Source: JACMLC01 sp963817025 (GTDB lineage: Bacteria; Acidobacteriota; Blastocatellia; Pyrinomonadales; Pyrinomonadaceae). Taken from it: a stretch of DNA of 64,000 bases. Positions 26,236-35,246 of this stretch are shown piece by piece. The notes below the pieces were generated by a model. The model ran no database searches. It was not told the origin of the DNA and saw only the letters and a list, made by a program, of their open reading frames with translations. A program made the translations under genes and the position numbers. Location of the stretch: contig CAWFML010000003.1 of assembly GCA_963817025.1 (NCBI GenBank), forward strand, positions 1 to 64,000, given 5' to 3'. The first letter of the stretch is position 1. Each line of letters begins with the position of its first letter.

Positions 26236-27648
26236 ATGGCTCAACTGTTGATCGTTGATGACGAGCAAGGAATCAGGCAGCTCCTGACGCTGGTCTTCGA
26301 GCGCGAAGGTCATCGCGTGCGCGCAGCCGAAGGCGGGCGGCGCGCACTGGAACTTCTGCGCGCAGAGCCTTCAGACCTGATGATCTCCGATGTCAAGATG
26401 CCGGATATGAACGGCATCGAGCTGCTGCGCGCCGCGCGCGAGTTATTGCCCGATCTCGCGGTCGTGATGATGACAGCCTTTGCGACTGTGGATACCGCGC
26501 GCGAGGCGTTCAAGCTCGGCGCGGATGATTTTATCCAGAAGCCTTTCGATGTTGATGAATTAAAGCTCATCGTCCAGAAGGCTCTGGAAAAGCTCGACCT
26601 CGTCAAAGAGAATCGCGCTTTCCGGCGCGCACAGCGCGAGCGGGGCAAGCTCGGAAATATCATCGGACGCTCCTCGCGCATGCAGGCCGTGTATCAGATG
26701 ATTGAAACGGTCGCCGAAGTCCAGTCCACAGTCCTCGTGACGGGCGAATCCGGCACGGGTAAAGAACTGGTCGCGCGTGCGATTCATGATTTAAGCCCGC
26801 GCGCAGAAAAACCTTTTATCTCGATCAACTGCGGCGCGTTTACCGAAACGCTGCTCGAATCCGAGCTGTTCGGTTACATGAAGGGAGCCTTTACGGGCGC
26901 GGCGGCCAATCGCAAGGGCTTGTTTGAAGCGGCGCACAGGGGAACGATTTTTCTGGACGAGATCGGCGAGATGTCGCCCGCCATGCAGGTCAAGCTCCTG
27001 CGCGTTCTTCAGGAGCGAAAGGTGCGGCCCGTCGGCGCGCATGACGAGCTGGACATAGACACGCGCGTCATCGCCGCCACCAACCGCGACCTCGCGCAGA
27101 TGGTCAAGGACAGCCAGTTTCGTGAAGACCTTTTCTATCGCGTCTCTGTGATTCCGATTGAGCTGCCTCCTTTGCGCGACCGTAGCGAAGACATCCCGGA
27201 TTTGATAGATCACTTCGTCAATAAGTTCTGCCGCGAGACAGGACGCATGCTGGCAATTAACGAGAAGGCTCTGCGACTTCTGGAAGCCTATTCATGGCCG
27301 GGCAACGTGCGCGAGCTAGAGCACACCATCGAACGCGCCGTCGCACTCGAACGCACCGATGCCATCCAGCCTGATCGTTTGCCTCAAGCGGTCACTAACT
27401 ATAATCCCGCGCGCGTCGCTTCCGAATCCGCACTGCCGGATGAGGGGCTGAACATCACAGCGCATCTCGACCACCTCGAAAAAAATTACATCCTCGAAGC
27501 CCTGCAAAGAACCGGCGGCAACCAGACGCGCGCCGCAGAACTCCTGCATCTCTCCGTACGCTCGCTCAGGCATCTGCTGGACAAGCACGGCATTCGCGGC
27601 ATGACCGCACAGCTACGCGATTCTGCCGCGAAGGGCGCGGCGGAATAA
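26236..27648 (+). CDS. pilR: PilR-like sigma-54-dependent response regulator
   Basis: 470 residues. Receiver domain (LLIVDDEQGIRQ; phospho-acceptor in LMISDVKMPDMNG; conserved Lys in FIQKPFD). AAA+ activator domain with Walker A GESGTGKE, the sigma-54-contacting GAFTGA loop, and Walker B IFLDEIGEM. A Fis-type helix-turn-helix ends it (GNQTRAAELLHLSVRSLRH). This is a complete NtrC-family activator. It follows the PilS-like kinase and precedes pilins that have -24/-12 promoters (28370-28385 minus, 28638-28653 plus), so it very likely activates both. The gene is convergent with the first pilin gene; the terminator between them belongs to the pilin. Confidence 0.9.
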   Translation: MAQLLIVDDEQGIRQLLTLVFEREGHRVRAAEGGRRALELLRAEPSDLMISDVKMPDMNGIELLRAARELLPDLAVVMMTAFATVDTAREAFKLGADDFIQKPFDVDELKLIVQKALEKLDLVKENRAFRRAQRERGKLGNIIGRSSRMQAVYQMIETVAEVQSTVLVTGESGTGKELVARAIHDLSPRAEKPFISINCGAFTETLLESELFGYMKGAFTGAAANRKGLFEAAHRGTIFLDEIGEMSPAMQVKLLRVLQERKVRPVGAHDELDIDTRVIAATNRDLAQMVKDSQFREDLFYRVSVIPIELPPLRDRSEDIPDLIDHFVNKFCRETGRMLAINEKALRLLEAYSWPGNVRELEHTIERAVALERTDAIQPDRLPQAVTNYNPARVASESALPDEGLNITAHLDHLEKNYILEALQRTGGNQTRAAELLHLSVRSLRHLLDKHGIRGMTAQLRDSAAKGAAE

Positions 27649-27663
27649 GATCAATCCTAACGT

Positions 27664-27705
27664 TAATGAAAAAAAATCGAGCGGAAGCTTTTAAGGCTTC
27701 CGCTC
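27664..27705 (-). terminator. Rho-independent terminator of the minus-strand pilin gene
   Basis: A 10-bp stem GAGCGGAAGC (27679-27688 with 27696-27705), 7-nt loop. On the minus strand it runs directly into a tract of eight T (plus-strand A run at 27669-27676). It is 40 bp after the pilin stop at 27744. Confidence 0.9.
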
Positions 27706-27743
27706 AATGGCAATGCGTGGGGTTTTAAATCTTCCTGAGCCGG

Positions 27744-28256
27744 CTAATTCTGTCCGAGTACCTGTATCGAGCCGGAGCCGGAGTTGACCATTTCCGAATC
27801 GAGCAGGTGCGTGGAGAGCGGAGCGGAGTTCGCATCGAAATAGATAACACCAATTTCCGTGAGGCCGAAGCGGCGCGTGCCGCTTTGCAGGACGCCTGAG
27901 ACGTTGGCCGGAACGCAGGTCGCCGTAAAGGTTGGAAGAGATGTCGGGGTGCGTGTGACGCGGGTCAGTTGAAAGGCATAACCGCTTTTATTACCGGAGG
28001 CAATCAATGCATCTATGAGATTCGCATTGAGCAAAGCATTTAAATTAGCCGCATAATCGCCGCCGCCGGTGGTGGCTTGAAAAGCGGCGTTCGAGCTGTG
28101 AAGAACGCGCAGGGAGGTAATCGCAGAGCCTTCGTTGGCCGCGCGACGTGAGGCGAGGAGATTGGGAATGGCAATCGAAGCGATGATGCCGATGATGGCA
28201 ACAACGATCAGGAGTTCGATGAGAGAGAAGCCGCGCTGGCCTGTATCTTGTTTCAT
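27744..28256 (-). CDS. Type IV pilin-like protein (divergent third copy)
   Basis: 170 residues. The type III leader ends QRG and the mature chain begins FSLIELLIVVAIIGIIASIA, with Glu5 present, so it is cut and N-methylated by PilD. The first 45 mature residues are nearly the same as in the two plus-strand pilins, while the globular part differs (GGDYAANLNALLNANLIDALI). A pair of cysteines is not evident, only one (ATCVPANVSG). It may be a minor pilin or an alternative major pilin. It has its own sigma-54 promoter at 28370-28385 and a strong terminator, so it is regulated by PilR but expressed alone. Confidence 0.92.
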   Translation of the reverse strand: MKQDTGQRGFSLIELLIVVAIIGIIASIAIPNLLASRRAANEGSAITSLRVLHSSNAAFQATTGGGDYAANLNALLNANLIDALIASGNKSGYAFQLTRVTRTPTSLPTFTATCVPANVSGVLQSGTRRFGLTEIGVIYFDANSAPLSTHLLDSEMVNSGSGSIQVLGQN

Positions 28257-28369
28257 ATTGTCGAGCCGTCCTTAATCTTCTGAGAGAGTATTCGCGAAAA
28301 TCTCGCACCGTAGAACAGCGATCTCAGGCTCGCGTGCCGCGCTGTGAGCGTAGCGTCATGCCCTCCTGT

Positions 28370-28385
28370 AACAATCCGCGTGCCA
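28370..28385 (-). promoter_or_regulatory. Sigma-54 promoter of the minus-strand pilin gene
   Basis: The minus strand reads TGGCACG-N4-TTGTT, close to the sigma-54 consensus TGGCACG-N4-TTGCW. The start of transcription would be near 28358, about 100 nt before the ATG. The same TTGT variant is in the plus-strand pilin promoter, which supports both calls. Confidence 0.72.
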
Positions 28386-28637
28386 CGAGCGCGCCGGACA
28401 CAAGCCAAGCACAAACGAGATAGTCTATATATAGAGAAAAGCCCCGACTGCCCCGACTGCCGTTCCTCAACGCCTCTTCTGAGATAAAGCTCCGCCGCCT
28501 CTTTTGACAAAAAACGTCACCCGCCACCTGACGGAAACTGTTATTGAGATTCAGAGATAACTGACCGAGGCTCCGTTTTTCAGAGCAAATTGCTCAAAAG
28601 TAAAGCAGTTTGACCTGTTTGCAGGAGGTTGTGGATA
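28386..28637. other. Divergent pilin regulatory region
   Basis: The region between the two sigma-54 promoters. PilR-type activators bind upstream of each -24 element, so their sites should lie here; I could not define a palindromic site by eye. Short direct repeats (CCCCGACTG twice at about 28442-28461) are present. No gene is convincing. Confidence 0.4.
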
Positions 28638-28653
28638 TGGCACGGCTTTTGTA
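28638..28653 (+). promoter_or_regulatory. Sigma-54 promoter of the first plus-strand pilin gene
   Basis: TGGCACG (28638-28644), four spacer bases, TTGTA (28649-28653). It matches the -24 element fully and the -12 element except TTGT for TTGC. The transcript would start near 28665 and have a leader of ~105 nt before the ATG at 28771. Confidence 0.75.
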
Positions 28654-28770
28654 ATGCAGGAGGCTGACCTGATCGCGCAGAGCGACGGCGCATCGCCTGA
28701 ATCGGCGTCCGGTGGCGCGAGTAACTTAAAAAATTCAACCTGATTTCTCTTAAGGAGCACACACAAACAG

Positions 28771-29298
28771 ATGCAACATCGTAAAGGCCAGTCCGGCTTC
28801 TCTCTCATCGAACTTCTCATCGTCGTCGCGATCATCGGCATCATCGCCGCCATCGCCATCCCTAACCTCCTCGCTTCACGTCGCGCGGCTAACGAAGGCT
28901 CGGCGATTGCCAGCTTGCGCACAGTCCACAGCTCGGAAGCCACCTATCAGTCAACCGCAGGCGCGGGCAACTTCGGCGATCTGGCCGCGTTGCGCACAGC
29001 CAACCTGATTGACAACGTCCTCGGCGGCGGCACCGGTTCGGCAGCCAACGTCAAGAGCGGTTTCAAATTTGCCGTCGTCACGCAGGATTTCACGGCCACC
29101 GCACAGGCAGATTTTCAGGCCACCTGCATCCCGACCCAGACCAGCGGCGTCTTGCAGACCGGCACGCGTCGTTTCGGCGTGGACTCGACGGGCGTCATGC
29201 GCTTTGACACCGCCACGTTGGGAACCCAGATGGCTGGCCCGCGCGGCACGGCTGACTTTGAACCGACCAGTGGCAGAACGCCTCTCGGCAACAACTAA
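28771..29298 (+). CDS. pilA: Type IV major pilin
   Basis: 175 residues with AAGGAG before the ATG. Leader MQHRKGQSG is followed by FSLIELLIVVAIIGIIAAIA, the prepilin-peptidase site and the coiled-coil helix with Glu5. The globular part has one clear cysteine (ATCIPTQTSG) and ends with GRTPLGNN. It differs from the next pilin at scattered sites while the first ~27 codons are identical even at nucleotide level. It has its own sigma-54 promoter and a terminator hairpin just downstream. It should build type IV pili for adhesion, twitching or DNA uptake. Confidence 0.94.
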   Translation: MQHRKGQSGFSLIELLIVVAIIGIIAAIAIPNLLASRRAANEGSAIASLRTVHSSEATYQSTAGAGNFGDLAALRTANLIDNVLGGGTGSAANVKSGFKFAVVTQDFTATAQADFQATCIPTQTSGVLQTGTRRFGVDSTGVMRFDTATLGTQMAGPRGTADFEPTSGRTPLGNN

Positions 29299-29331
29299 GT
29301 CTCAAGAGTCCATGTGACTTGAGGTCTTACC

Positions 29332-29357
29332 GGGGGCGGAGAGTTTACTCCGCCCCC
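29332..29357 (+). terminator. Hairpin between the two tandem pilin genes
   Basis: GGGGGCGGAG (29332-29341) pairs perfectly with 29348-29357 around six bases. It is 34 bp after the stop of the first pilin. A T-poor tail (CACATTTATA) suggests partial read-through into the second pilin. Confidence 0.7.
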
Positions 29358-29550
29358 ACATTTATACCTTCCGCCTCGTGTTCGCTTTGTTCGCCTCAGC
29401 AAGTTGAGGCAGCGAAAGATAAAATCTGAAAGCCTGAGTACTCGTGCACGCAGAGCGTAACTTGAAAACAATGGTGTTTCGGAAGGAGGGCGAGCGCAAG
29501 CTCTTCAAACTCAATTTGATTCCTTCTCGCAAGGAGCGCCACTAAAGAAC

Positions 29551-30078
29551 ATGCAACATCGTAAAGGCCAGTCCGGCTTCTCTCTTATCGAACTTCTCAT
29601 CGTCGTCGCCATCATCGGCATCATCGCCTCGATTGCGATTCCGAATCTTCTGGCATCACGCCGCGCAGCTTACGAAGGCTCGGCGATTGCCAGCGTGCGT
29701 ACCCTACATAGCTGCGAGGCGACCTATCAGGTTACATCCGGCAATGGAAACTATGGCTCGCTGGCTCAATTACGCGCCGTGAACTTGATTGATAACGTCC
29801 TCGGCGGCGGCACAGGTTCTTCTGCCAACATCAAGAGCGGTTACAAATTTGCCGTCGTCACACAGGATTTCAGCGGAACATCACAGGCGGATTTTCAGGC
29901 CACCTGCATTCCGCTCCAAGCCAGCGGCGTGATGCAAACAGGCACGCGTCGTTTCGGCGTTGACGCCAGCGGCGTGATCCGCTTTGACGCGACTGCCGCC
30001 AACCTCGGAACCCAGATGTCCGGCAGCGGCACGGGCGACTTTCATCCAAGCACCGGCAAAACGCCTCTCGGCAACTAA
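29551..30078 (+). CDS. Type IV pilin, tandem duplicate
   Basis: 175 residues, about four fifths identical to the pilin at 28771, with the same leader and N-terminal helix and the same C-terminal GKTPLGN ending. AAGGAG lies 13 bases upstream of the ATG. I find no -24/-12 promoter in the 250 bp before it, so it is either expressed by read-through from the first pilin or from a different promoter. One change in the helix-proximal part (AAYEGSAIASVRTLHSCEA) adds a cysteine that the first copy lacks, so a disulphide with ATCIPLQASG may be possible here only. Tandem pilins often supply variants or minor subunits. Confidence 0.92.
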   Translation: MQHRKGQSGFSLIELLIVVAIIGIIASIAIPNLLASRRAAYEGSAIASVRTLHSCEATYQVTSGNGNYGSLAQLRAVNLIDNVLGGGTGSSANIKSGYKFAVVTQDFSGTSQADFQATCIPLQASGVMQTGTRRFGVDASGVIRFDATAANLGTQMSGSGTGDFHPSTGKTPLGN

Positions 30079-30109
30079 AGCTGAAGGCGAATTTAACCTG
30101 ACTTCTTGC

Positions 30110-30145
30110 GGGGGCGAGAGAGTAACTGCTCCGCCCCCTTTTTCT
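30110..30145 (+). terminator. Rho-independent terminator of the second pilin
   Basis: GGGGGCGAGAG pairs with CTCCGCCCCC (one bulged A), then a T-rich tract TTTTTC. It is 30 bp after the stop. Confidence 0.82.
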
Positions 30146-30190
30146 TAACCCCAAGCCCCCACAAATTTCTCTGCTGTCACAGTTCTCTCG

Positions 30191-31948
30191 ATGAGCCGAT
30201 TCAAGATGCAAGCGACGACCAACTTGCCGGATGAATACGCCTTCCCTGCTCAGGAGTCTCAACGGACGGAACGCCGCCACGTCTCTCTTAGCTGGCAAAG
30301 CTGCTTGCCTTTAGCAATCGTCATCCTCATCGGGGTCGCCGCCCTCATCCCTGCATTCATACGCGGCATCCCTTACGGCCCAGACCTGCCCGCGCACTTC
30401 CGCAACACACTCTCTTTCAACGCCTCACTTCATCAGGGCGATCTCTATCAGAGCTGGCTCGCAGAGACCAACGCAGGATATGGCGACCCGAGCATGCGTC
30501 TCTATCCTCCGGCCATACATTACCTCTTTGCTCTCGCGCACGCGCTCGCGGGCAACTGGTATGCGGCAGCCCTGCTGGCCTTCACACTGCTCTCGGTCGC
30601 GGGCAGCATCGGCGTCTACTTTTTCGCGCGCTCTTTTTGCGCGCCGCGCATCGCCGTCTGGGCCAGCCTCTTTTACGCCTTCGCTCCCTTTCATGCGAAC
30701 GAGCTATACCAGTCCGCGATGCTGGCACAATACGCTGGCGGCGCGGCGCTGGCTTTCAGTTTCGGGTTCACGGAAAGAGTTTGCAGGCAAGGCCGCTGGC
30801 GCGATGTGGCGGGGCTGGCTCTCTCTTTCGCCATTCTGATTTACACGCACATTCCTTTGACGATGATGGGCGCGATAGCGCTCACCCTTTACGCGCTGGT
30901 CAGAATCGAGCGGAAAGATTTTTTGAAGGCCACGGGCAAGCTCGCCGTCGCGGCTGCGCTCGGAGTCATGGCGGGCGCGCTCTACTGGACGACGCTCGTC
31001 ACAGAGTACGCATGGATCAAAGGAGATCAGGTTGACCCGGGCGCGCGATACAACTATGCGCTCAATTTCCTGTTCAAATCGCTCTCGCCGGATGACCCGC
31101 GCAACTGGTTCATTAACCTCATCGCGCTGGCGACGATTGCGCTCGTCTGGCCCGCGTTCTTTGCCCTGCGTGCTCACTCTTCTTCAGAAGACAAGCGCGG
31201 TCGTCGCACAATCCTTATTTTAGTCATCTTCTCTTTCCTGATGGCAACGCCCGTCAGCCTGCCGCTCTGGAAAATCATTCCGAAGCTCGGCTCAATCGAA
31301 TTTCCGTGGCGATGGCTGGCCGTGACCTCAATCGCAGGCTCTGTCGCCTTAGCCGCAAGCATTCCCTACTGGATGGAAAAGGCGCGCACAAAGATGCGCC
31401 CGCTCGCGCTCGTCGTGGCCGGCAGCATCCTCATCGCGCTCGCCTTCGCCGTCTCGCATCCGATGCGCGGCGCGCTCTTTATGTCGCGGCCTCAGTTTGA
31501 AGCCATGTTGGAAAAGCTTCCCGGCTCGGAAGGCTTTGAAGACGGCATGCCCGTCTGGGCCAGAGAAGAAGTGCGCCGGATGAGCGGCAACGTCGAAGCC
31601 GGTCAGAGAGCCGTCAACGTTTCGTCATGGGAATCCGAACGGCGCGTTTTTCAAGTCGAGGCCGGTGAGGCAACTGAAGCGCGCGTGCGTACCTTTTATC
31701 ACCCGCACTGGACGGCAACGAGCGACGGCAAAGTTTTACAGACGCGCCCGGCTGCCGATGGAGCTTTGCTGTTTTCTCTTCCGCCCGCCGCCATTTCAGT
31801 CGAGCTAGAGTTCCGCGAACCTTTGCGCGTTCAGCTCTCTGCAGCGGCCAGCCTTGTCGGGCTGCTCTCAATCTGCGCGCTCTTTGCTTTGAGCAGAAGC
31901 ACGCGCCGGTCTCCTGTCCTCAAGCACACCGCGATCTCGAATCAATAA
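30191..31948 (+). CDS. Multi-pass membrane protein, PTPS-related / GT-C-like
   Basis: 585 residues with about 10 membrane helices. The first external loop has PYGPDLPAHFRNTLSF and a later SMRLYPPAIHYLFAL, the pattern of the 6-pyruvoyl-tetrahydropterin-synthase-related membrane family, which is structurally like GT-C glycosyltransferases. A soluble beta-rich end follows (from ~480). It probably transfers a sugar from a lipid carrier on the outer side of the membrane, though the family has no firmly proven reaction. It opens a seven-gene plus-strand cluster of glycan enzymes, directly after the pilins; 10 bp separate it from the next gene region. Confidence 0.75.
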   Translation: MSRFKMQATTNLPDEYAFPAQESQRTERRHVSLSWQSCLPLAIVILIGVAALIPAFIRGIPYGPDLPAHFRNTLSFNASLHQGDLYQSWLAETNAGYGDPSMRLYPPAIHYLFALAHALAGNWYAAALLAFTLLSVAGSIGVYFFARSFCAPRIAVWASLFYAFAPFHANELYQSAMLAQYAGGAALAFSFGFTERVCRQGRWRDVAGLALSFAILIYTHIPLTMMGAIALTLYALVRIERKDFLKATGKLAVAAALGVMAGALYWTTLVTEYAWIKGDQVDPGARYNYALNFLFKSLSPDDPRNWFINLIALATIALVWPAFFALRAHSSSEDKRGRRTILILVIFSFLMATPVSLPLWKIIPKLGSIEFPWRWLAVTSIAGSVALAASIPYWMEKARTKMRPLALVVAGSILIALAFAVSHPMRGALFMSRPQFEAMLEKLPGSEGFEDGMPVWAREEVRRMSGNVEAGQRAVNVSSWESERRVFQVEAGEATEARVRTFYHPHWTATSDGKVLQTRPAADGALLFSLPPAAISVELEFREPLRVQLSAAASLVGLLSICALFALSRSTRRSPVLKHTAISNQ

Positions 31949-31967
31949 TTAGAGGAGTTTGAAAATC

Positions 31968-33212
31968 ATGTCCACACTCGCATCTCAAATCATTCCCCCG
32001 GCCCAGCCGGAAGTTGCCCACAGGCATCACACGAACGATGTCGTCGTCAACATGCCCGCGCGCCCCGCGCCCGAAGTTTCCATCGTCATGCCCTGCCTGA
32101 ACGAGGCGGAGACCTTAGCCGTCTGTATCGAGAAAGCTCAAAAATATCTGCGCGAGAACGGCGTGGACGGCGAAGTCCTGATCGCGGACAACGGCAGCAC
32201 GGACGGCTCGCAAGACATTGCGATGAATCTAGGCGCGCGGGTCATCAGCATCAAGGCCAAAGGTTACGGCAGCGCATTGATGGGCGGCATACAGGCTGCG
32301 CGCGGCAAATATGTCATCATGGGCGACGCGGATGACAGTTATGATTTCGAGAACCTCGGGCCATTCATAGAGAAGCTGCGCGAAGGTCACGAGTTGGTGA
32401 TGGGCAATCGTTTTCGCGGCGGCATCAAGCCGCATGCGATGAAGCCGCTGCACAAATACCTCGGCAACCCTGTGCTCTCAGGCATCGGCAAACTTTTCTT
32501 CCGCAGCCCGTGCGGCGACTTTCATTGCGGACTGCGTGGCTTTAGCAAGGAAGCGATTCTGAAACTCGACCTGCACACGACCGGGATGGAGTTTGCGAGC
32601 GAGATGGTGGTCAAAGCCACTTTGCATCAGACTCGCATCACCGAAGTTCCGACGACGCTTTCGCCTGACGGGCGCAGCCGTCCGCCGCACCTGCGGAGTT
32701 GGAGCGACGGCTGGCGACACTTGAGATTCCTGCTGCTCTACAGCCCGCGCTGGCTCTTCTTTTATCCCGGACTGCTCTTGATGATGCTCGGCTCAATCGT
32801 CGGCCTGTGGCTCTTGCCCGGCCCGCAGCTCATCAAAGGCATCGGGCTTGACGTGCACACCTTGCTCTATGCCGCGCTGGCCGTGATCGTCGGATTTCAG
32901 TCAGTCATCTTTGCGATGTTTACCAAAGTCTTTGCCATCAGCGAAGGTCTGTTGCCGGAAGATGACCGCGTGAACAAAGTTTTCGAGAAGGTCAATCTGG
33001 AAACGGGCTTGCGCGTCGGCGTAGTACTGCTCGTGGCCGGTATCGCCGGTTCGATTTACGCTTTGAGCAACTGGGGCGCGCACTCTTTCGGCCCGCTCAA
33101 CGCTTCCGAGACTTTGCGCATCGTGATTCCGTCCTTCACTGCTCTGACCATCGGATTCCAGACCATTTTCTCAAGCTTCTTTCTGAGCGTGCTGAAGATG
33201 AAACGTCGCTGA
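31968..33212 (+). CDS. Glycosyltransferase family 2, dolichyl-phosphate-sugar-synthase-like, with membrane tail
   Basis: 414 residues from ATG 31968, which has GAGGAG ten bases upstream; an upstream TTG is less likely. The GT-A fold is clear: VSIVMPCLNEAETL, IADNGSTDGSQD, and the metal-binding DXD-type MGDADDSYDF. GNRFRGGI and FHCGLRGFSKEAI complete the family 2 pattern. Four membrane helices occupy the last ~140 residues (LFFYPGLLLMMLGSIVGLWL and following). It should load a sugar on a polyprenyl phosphate on the cytoplasmic face, giving the donor for the GT-C enzymes at 30191 and 37164. Confidence 0.88.
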   Translation: MSTLASQIIPPAQPEVAHRHHTNDVVVNMPARPAPEVSIVMPCLNEAETLAVCIEKAQKYLRENGVDGEVLIADNGSTDGSQDIAMNLGARVISIKAKGYGSALMGGIQAARGKYVIMGDADDSYDFENLGPFIEKLREGHELVMGNRFRGGIKPHAMKPLHKYLGNPVLSGIGKLFFRSPCGDFHCGLRGFSKEAILKLDLHTTGMEFASEMVVKATLHQTRITEVPTTLSPDGRSRPPHLRSWSDGWRHLRFLLLYSPRWLFFYPGLLLMMLGSIVGLWLLPGPQLIKGIGLDVHTLLYAALAVIVGFQSVIFAMFTKVFAISEGLLPEDDRVNKVFEKVNLETGLRVGVVLLVAGIAGSIYALSNWGAHSFGPLNASETLRIVIPSFTALTIGFQTIFSSFFLSVLKMKRR

Positions 33213-33243
33213 AAGCTGTAGCCCCGGCAGAGATTTTATAAAC

Positions 33244-34302
33244 GTGCGGAAACATCTCAAATTCGTCGCCCTGCTCTTAACCGCCGCAGTCCTCTTGTGG
33301 TGGGCCGGGCGAAATCTGGATTGGGCAGAGGTCAGGTTAAGCATTAGTCAGGCGGATGGCTGGCTGCTCGCGGCGGCGACATTTCTGGTGGCCGTCACAT
33401 ATCTGATGCGCGCTTTTCGCTGGCGCGTGTTGCTCTCTCCGCTCAAAGACTTGCGGCTCACAGACCTCTTTGCCGTGACCAACATCGGTTTCAGTGCGGT
33501 CTTTATTTTCGGGCGCGCTGGCGAGATGGTGCGTCCCGCAGTGCTTCCCCTACGCGACCGGCGCGTGTCGCCCGCAGCATCTTTTATGACCATCGTCGTC
33601 GAGCGCATCTGCGACCTCACGGCGTCGGCTGCACTGCTGGCCCTCAGCCTGCTCTGGTTTCCAGCGTCCGCAAGGCGTTCCTCAGCCGAATTTGCATACC
33701 TGCAAAAAGCTGGAATGCTCATGCTCGTCCTGATTGCGCTAGGGCTGATAGCCTTGTTCTGTTTCAGAAAATATGCCGCGAGCATCATTCATTATCTGGA
33801 CGGACAATTCGCGCGCAGAAAGTTTCTGCCCGGAAGGTTGCGCCGCCCTGTGATGTCTTCGCTCGAACAACTGGCACGCGCTTTGGGCGTGTTGTCCGGT
33901 GCGCGCGAGCTGGCGGGAGTATTTTTCTGGACCAGCATGGTGTGGCTTGTGACCATCGCTGCAACCTTGTTGCTCATCAGAGCCTTTGATCTTCCATACG
34001 GGATACATGGAACGCTGGTCATGATGTGCTGGGGCATGGTCGGCTCGCTGGCTCCGACGCCGGGCGGCGCGGCTGGAGCATTTCACGCGGCCACTGCCGG
34101 AGGGCTTATCTTTCTCGGCACGGCGCGAGACACGGCAGTGGCGGTGGCAATCGTCACACATCTGGTCATCTATGCGCCCGCGCTTGTCTTTGGACTCTAC
34201 TATTTTCTACGCAGCGACCTGAGCATCAAACGCTTGCGCGGCGTAACGCCCCACGTCGCAGCCGCCGAACTACCGGACGCTGCTGCGCCCGCCGCCTCAT
34301 GA
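33244..34302 (+). CDS. LPG-synthase-TM-like (UPF0104) membrane protein, flippase-like
   Basis: 352 residues, GTG start at 33244. About eight membrane helices. Signature pieces are MRAFRWRVLL, FGRAGEMVRPAVLPLRDRRV and TIVVERICDLTASA, plus SLAPTPGGAAGAFHAA near the end. This is the membrane part of lysylphosphatidylglycerol synthases without the catalytic domain, often found with polyprenyl-phosphate glycosyltransferases, where it is proposed to move lipid-linked sugars. Its place between a GT2 gene and two methyltransferases fits that role. Confidence 0.82.
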   Translation: MRKHLKFVALLLTAAVLLWWAGRNLDWAEVRLSISQADGWLLAAATFLVAVTYLMRAFRWRVLLSPLKDLRLTDLFAVTNIGFSAVFIFGRAGEMVRPAVLPLRDRRVSPAASFMTIVVERICDLTASAALLALSLLWFPASARRSSAEFAYLQKAGMLMLVLIALGLIALFCFRKYAASIIHYLDGQFARRKFLPGRLRRPVMSSLEQLARALGVLSGARELAGVFFWTSMVWLVTIAATLLLIRAFDLPYGIHGTLVMMCWGMVGSLAPTPGGAAGAFHAATAGGLIFLGTARDTAVAVAIVTHLVIYAPALVFGLYYFLRSDLSIKRLRGVTPHVAAAELPDAAAPAAS

Positions 34303-34318
34303 AAGATTTTATAAGAGC

Positions 34319-35143
34319 ATGACTAACGACCAATTACACAAACAGAGCTTTGGCGTTTCCGCCTATGACTTGCCGACGCTGGACAAGATTCCTGTGATTC
34401 AGGAATTGATGGCAGCGGGCGGCGAGGGCCTCGCGCTCGACATCGGCATCGGCACGGGCTTTACGACCTACAACGTGTTTGGCGACCGCCCGACTGTGTG
34501 TCTCGATTATCACGCTCCGAATCTTCATTACTACCGCAACAAACTCTCGACGCTCACAGGCGACAGCGGGCGCGCTCTCGGCGTCACTGCCGCCGCCACC
34601 TCTTTGCCGTTTGCGCCCGAAGCTTTTCGCTTCATACTCTGTAGCGAAGTCCTTGAACACTTGGACGACGACGATTCTGCGGTCAGCGAAATCGCCAGAG
34701 TCCTCTCGCCGGATGGCCGTCTGGTCGTCACAGTCCCCTACACAGGCATGGGCTACACGGGGTTTTTGGAGCTTTGCGGCATCAAGACCGTGCACGACTT
34801 TCCCGGCCCGGAGCAGCATGTGAGGCCCGGATATGATGAGCAGTCGTTGAAGGAACTGCTCGCGCGTCATGGATTGGAGATGGAGCGTCACGCATTTTAC
34901 CTGCGCTTTTTCACGCGCCTCGCGGTGGATGCCGTCAGCCTTTCGCACATCATCTATCAAAGAGTCGTGCACAAGCGTCGCGCATGGACATGGGCCGATG
35001 CCGCCGGAGCGGAAGACAGCGCGGCCTTTCGTTTCTACACACGCCTCTTTCCGCTCTTTCGCGCTTTCTCGCATCTCGATAATATATTGCCCGCGAGACG
35101 CGGCTTCGGCATTGTCGCCGTCGTGAAAAAGCGCGCCGCCTGA
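34319..35143 (+). CDS. Class I SAM-dependent methyltransferase
   Basis: 274 residues. The SAM-binding glycine motif is LALDIGIGTGFTTYN, the acidic strand end is VCLDYH, and the later motif FRFILCSEVLEHLDDDD is typical of the methyltransf_11/25 group. The C-terminal half is specific to this protein. It lies 17 bp after the flippase-like gene in the glycan cluster, so a sugar or lipid-linked intermediate is the probable substrate. No membrane segment. Confidence 0.85.
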   Translation: MTNDQLHKQSFGVSAYDLPTLDKIPVIQELMAAGGEGLALDIGIGTGFTTYNVFGDRPTVCLDYHAPNLHYYRNKLSTLTGDSGRALGVTAAATSLPFAPEAFRFILCSEVLEHLDDDDSAVSEIARVLSPDGRLVVTVPYTGMGYTGFLELCGIKTVHDFPGPEQHVRPGYDEQSLKELLARHGLEMERHAFYLRFFTRLAVDAVSLSHIIYQRVVHKRRAWTWADAAGAEDSAAFRFYTRLFPLFRAFSHLDNILPARRGFGIVAVVKKRAA

Positions 35144-35246
35144 ATCTCTTAACGGCATCATCTTTATGAAGATGCTCTTGAACCTGAACACGCCTTCAGA
35201 CAGAACACCTTTTATCAACATGCAAACTCAACGCGAAGGAATCAAG

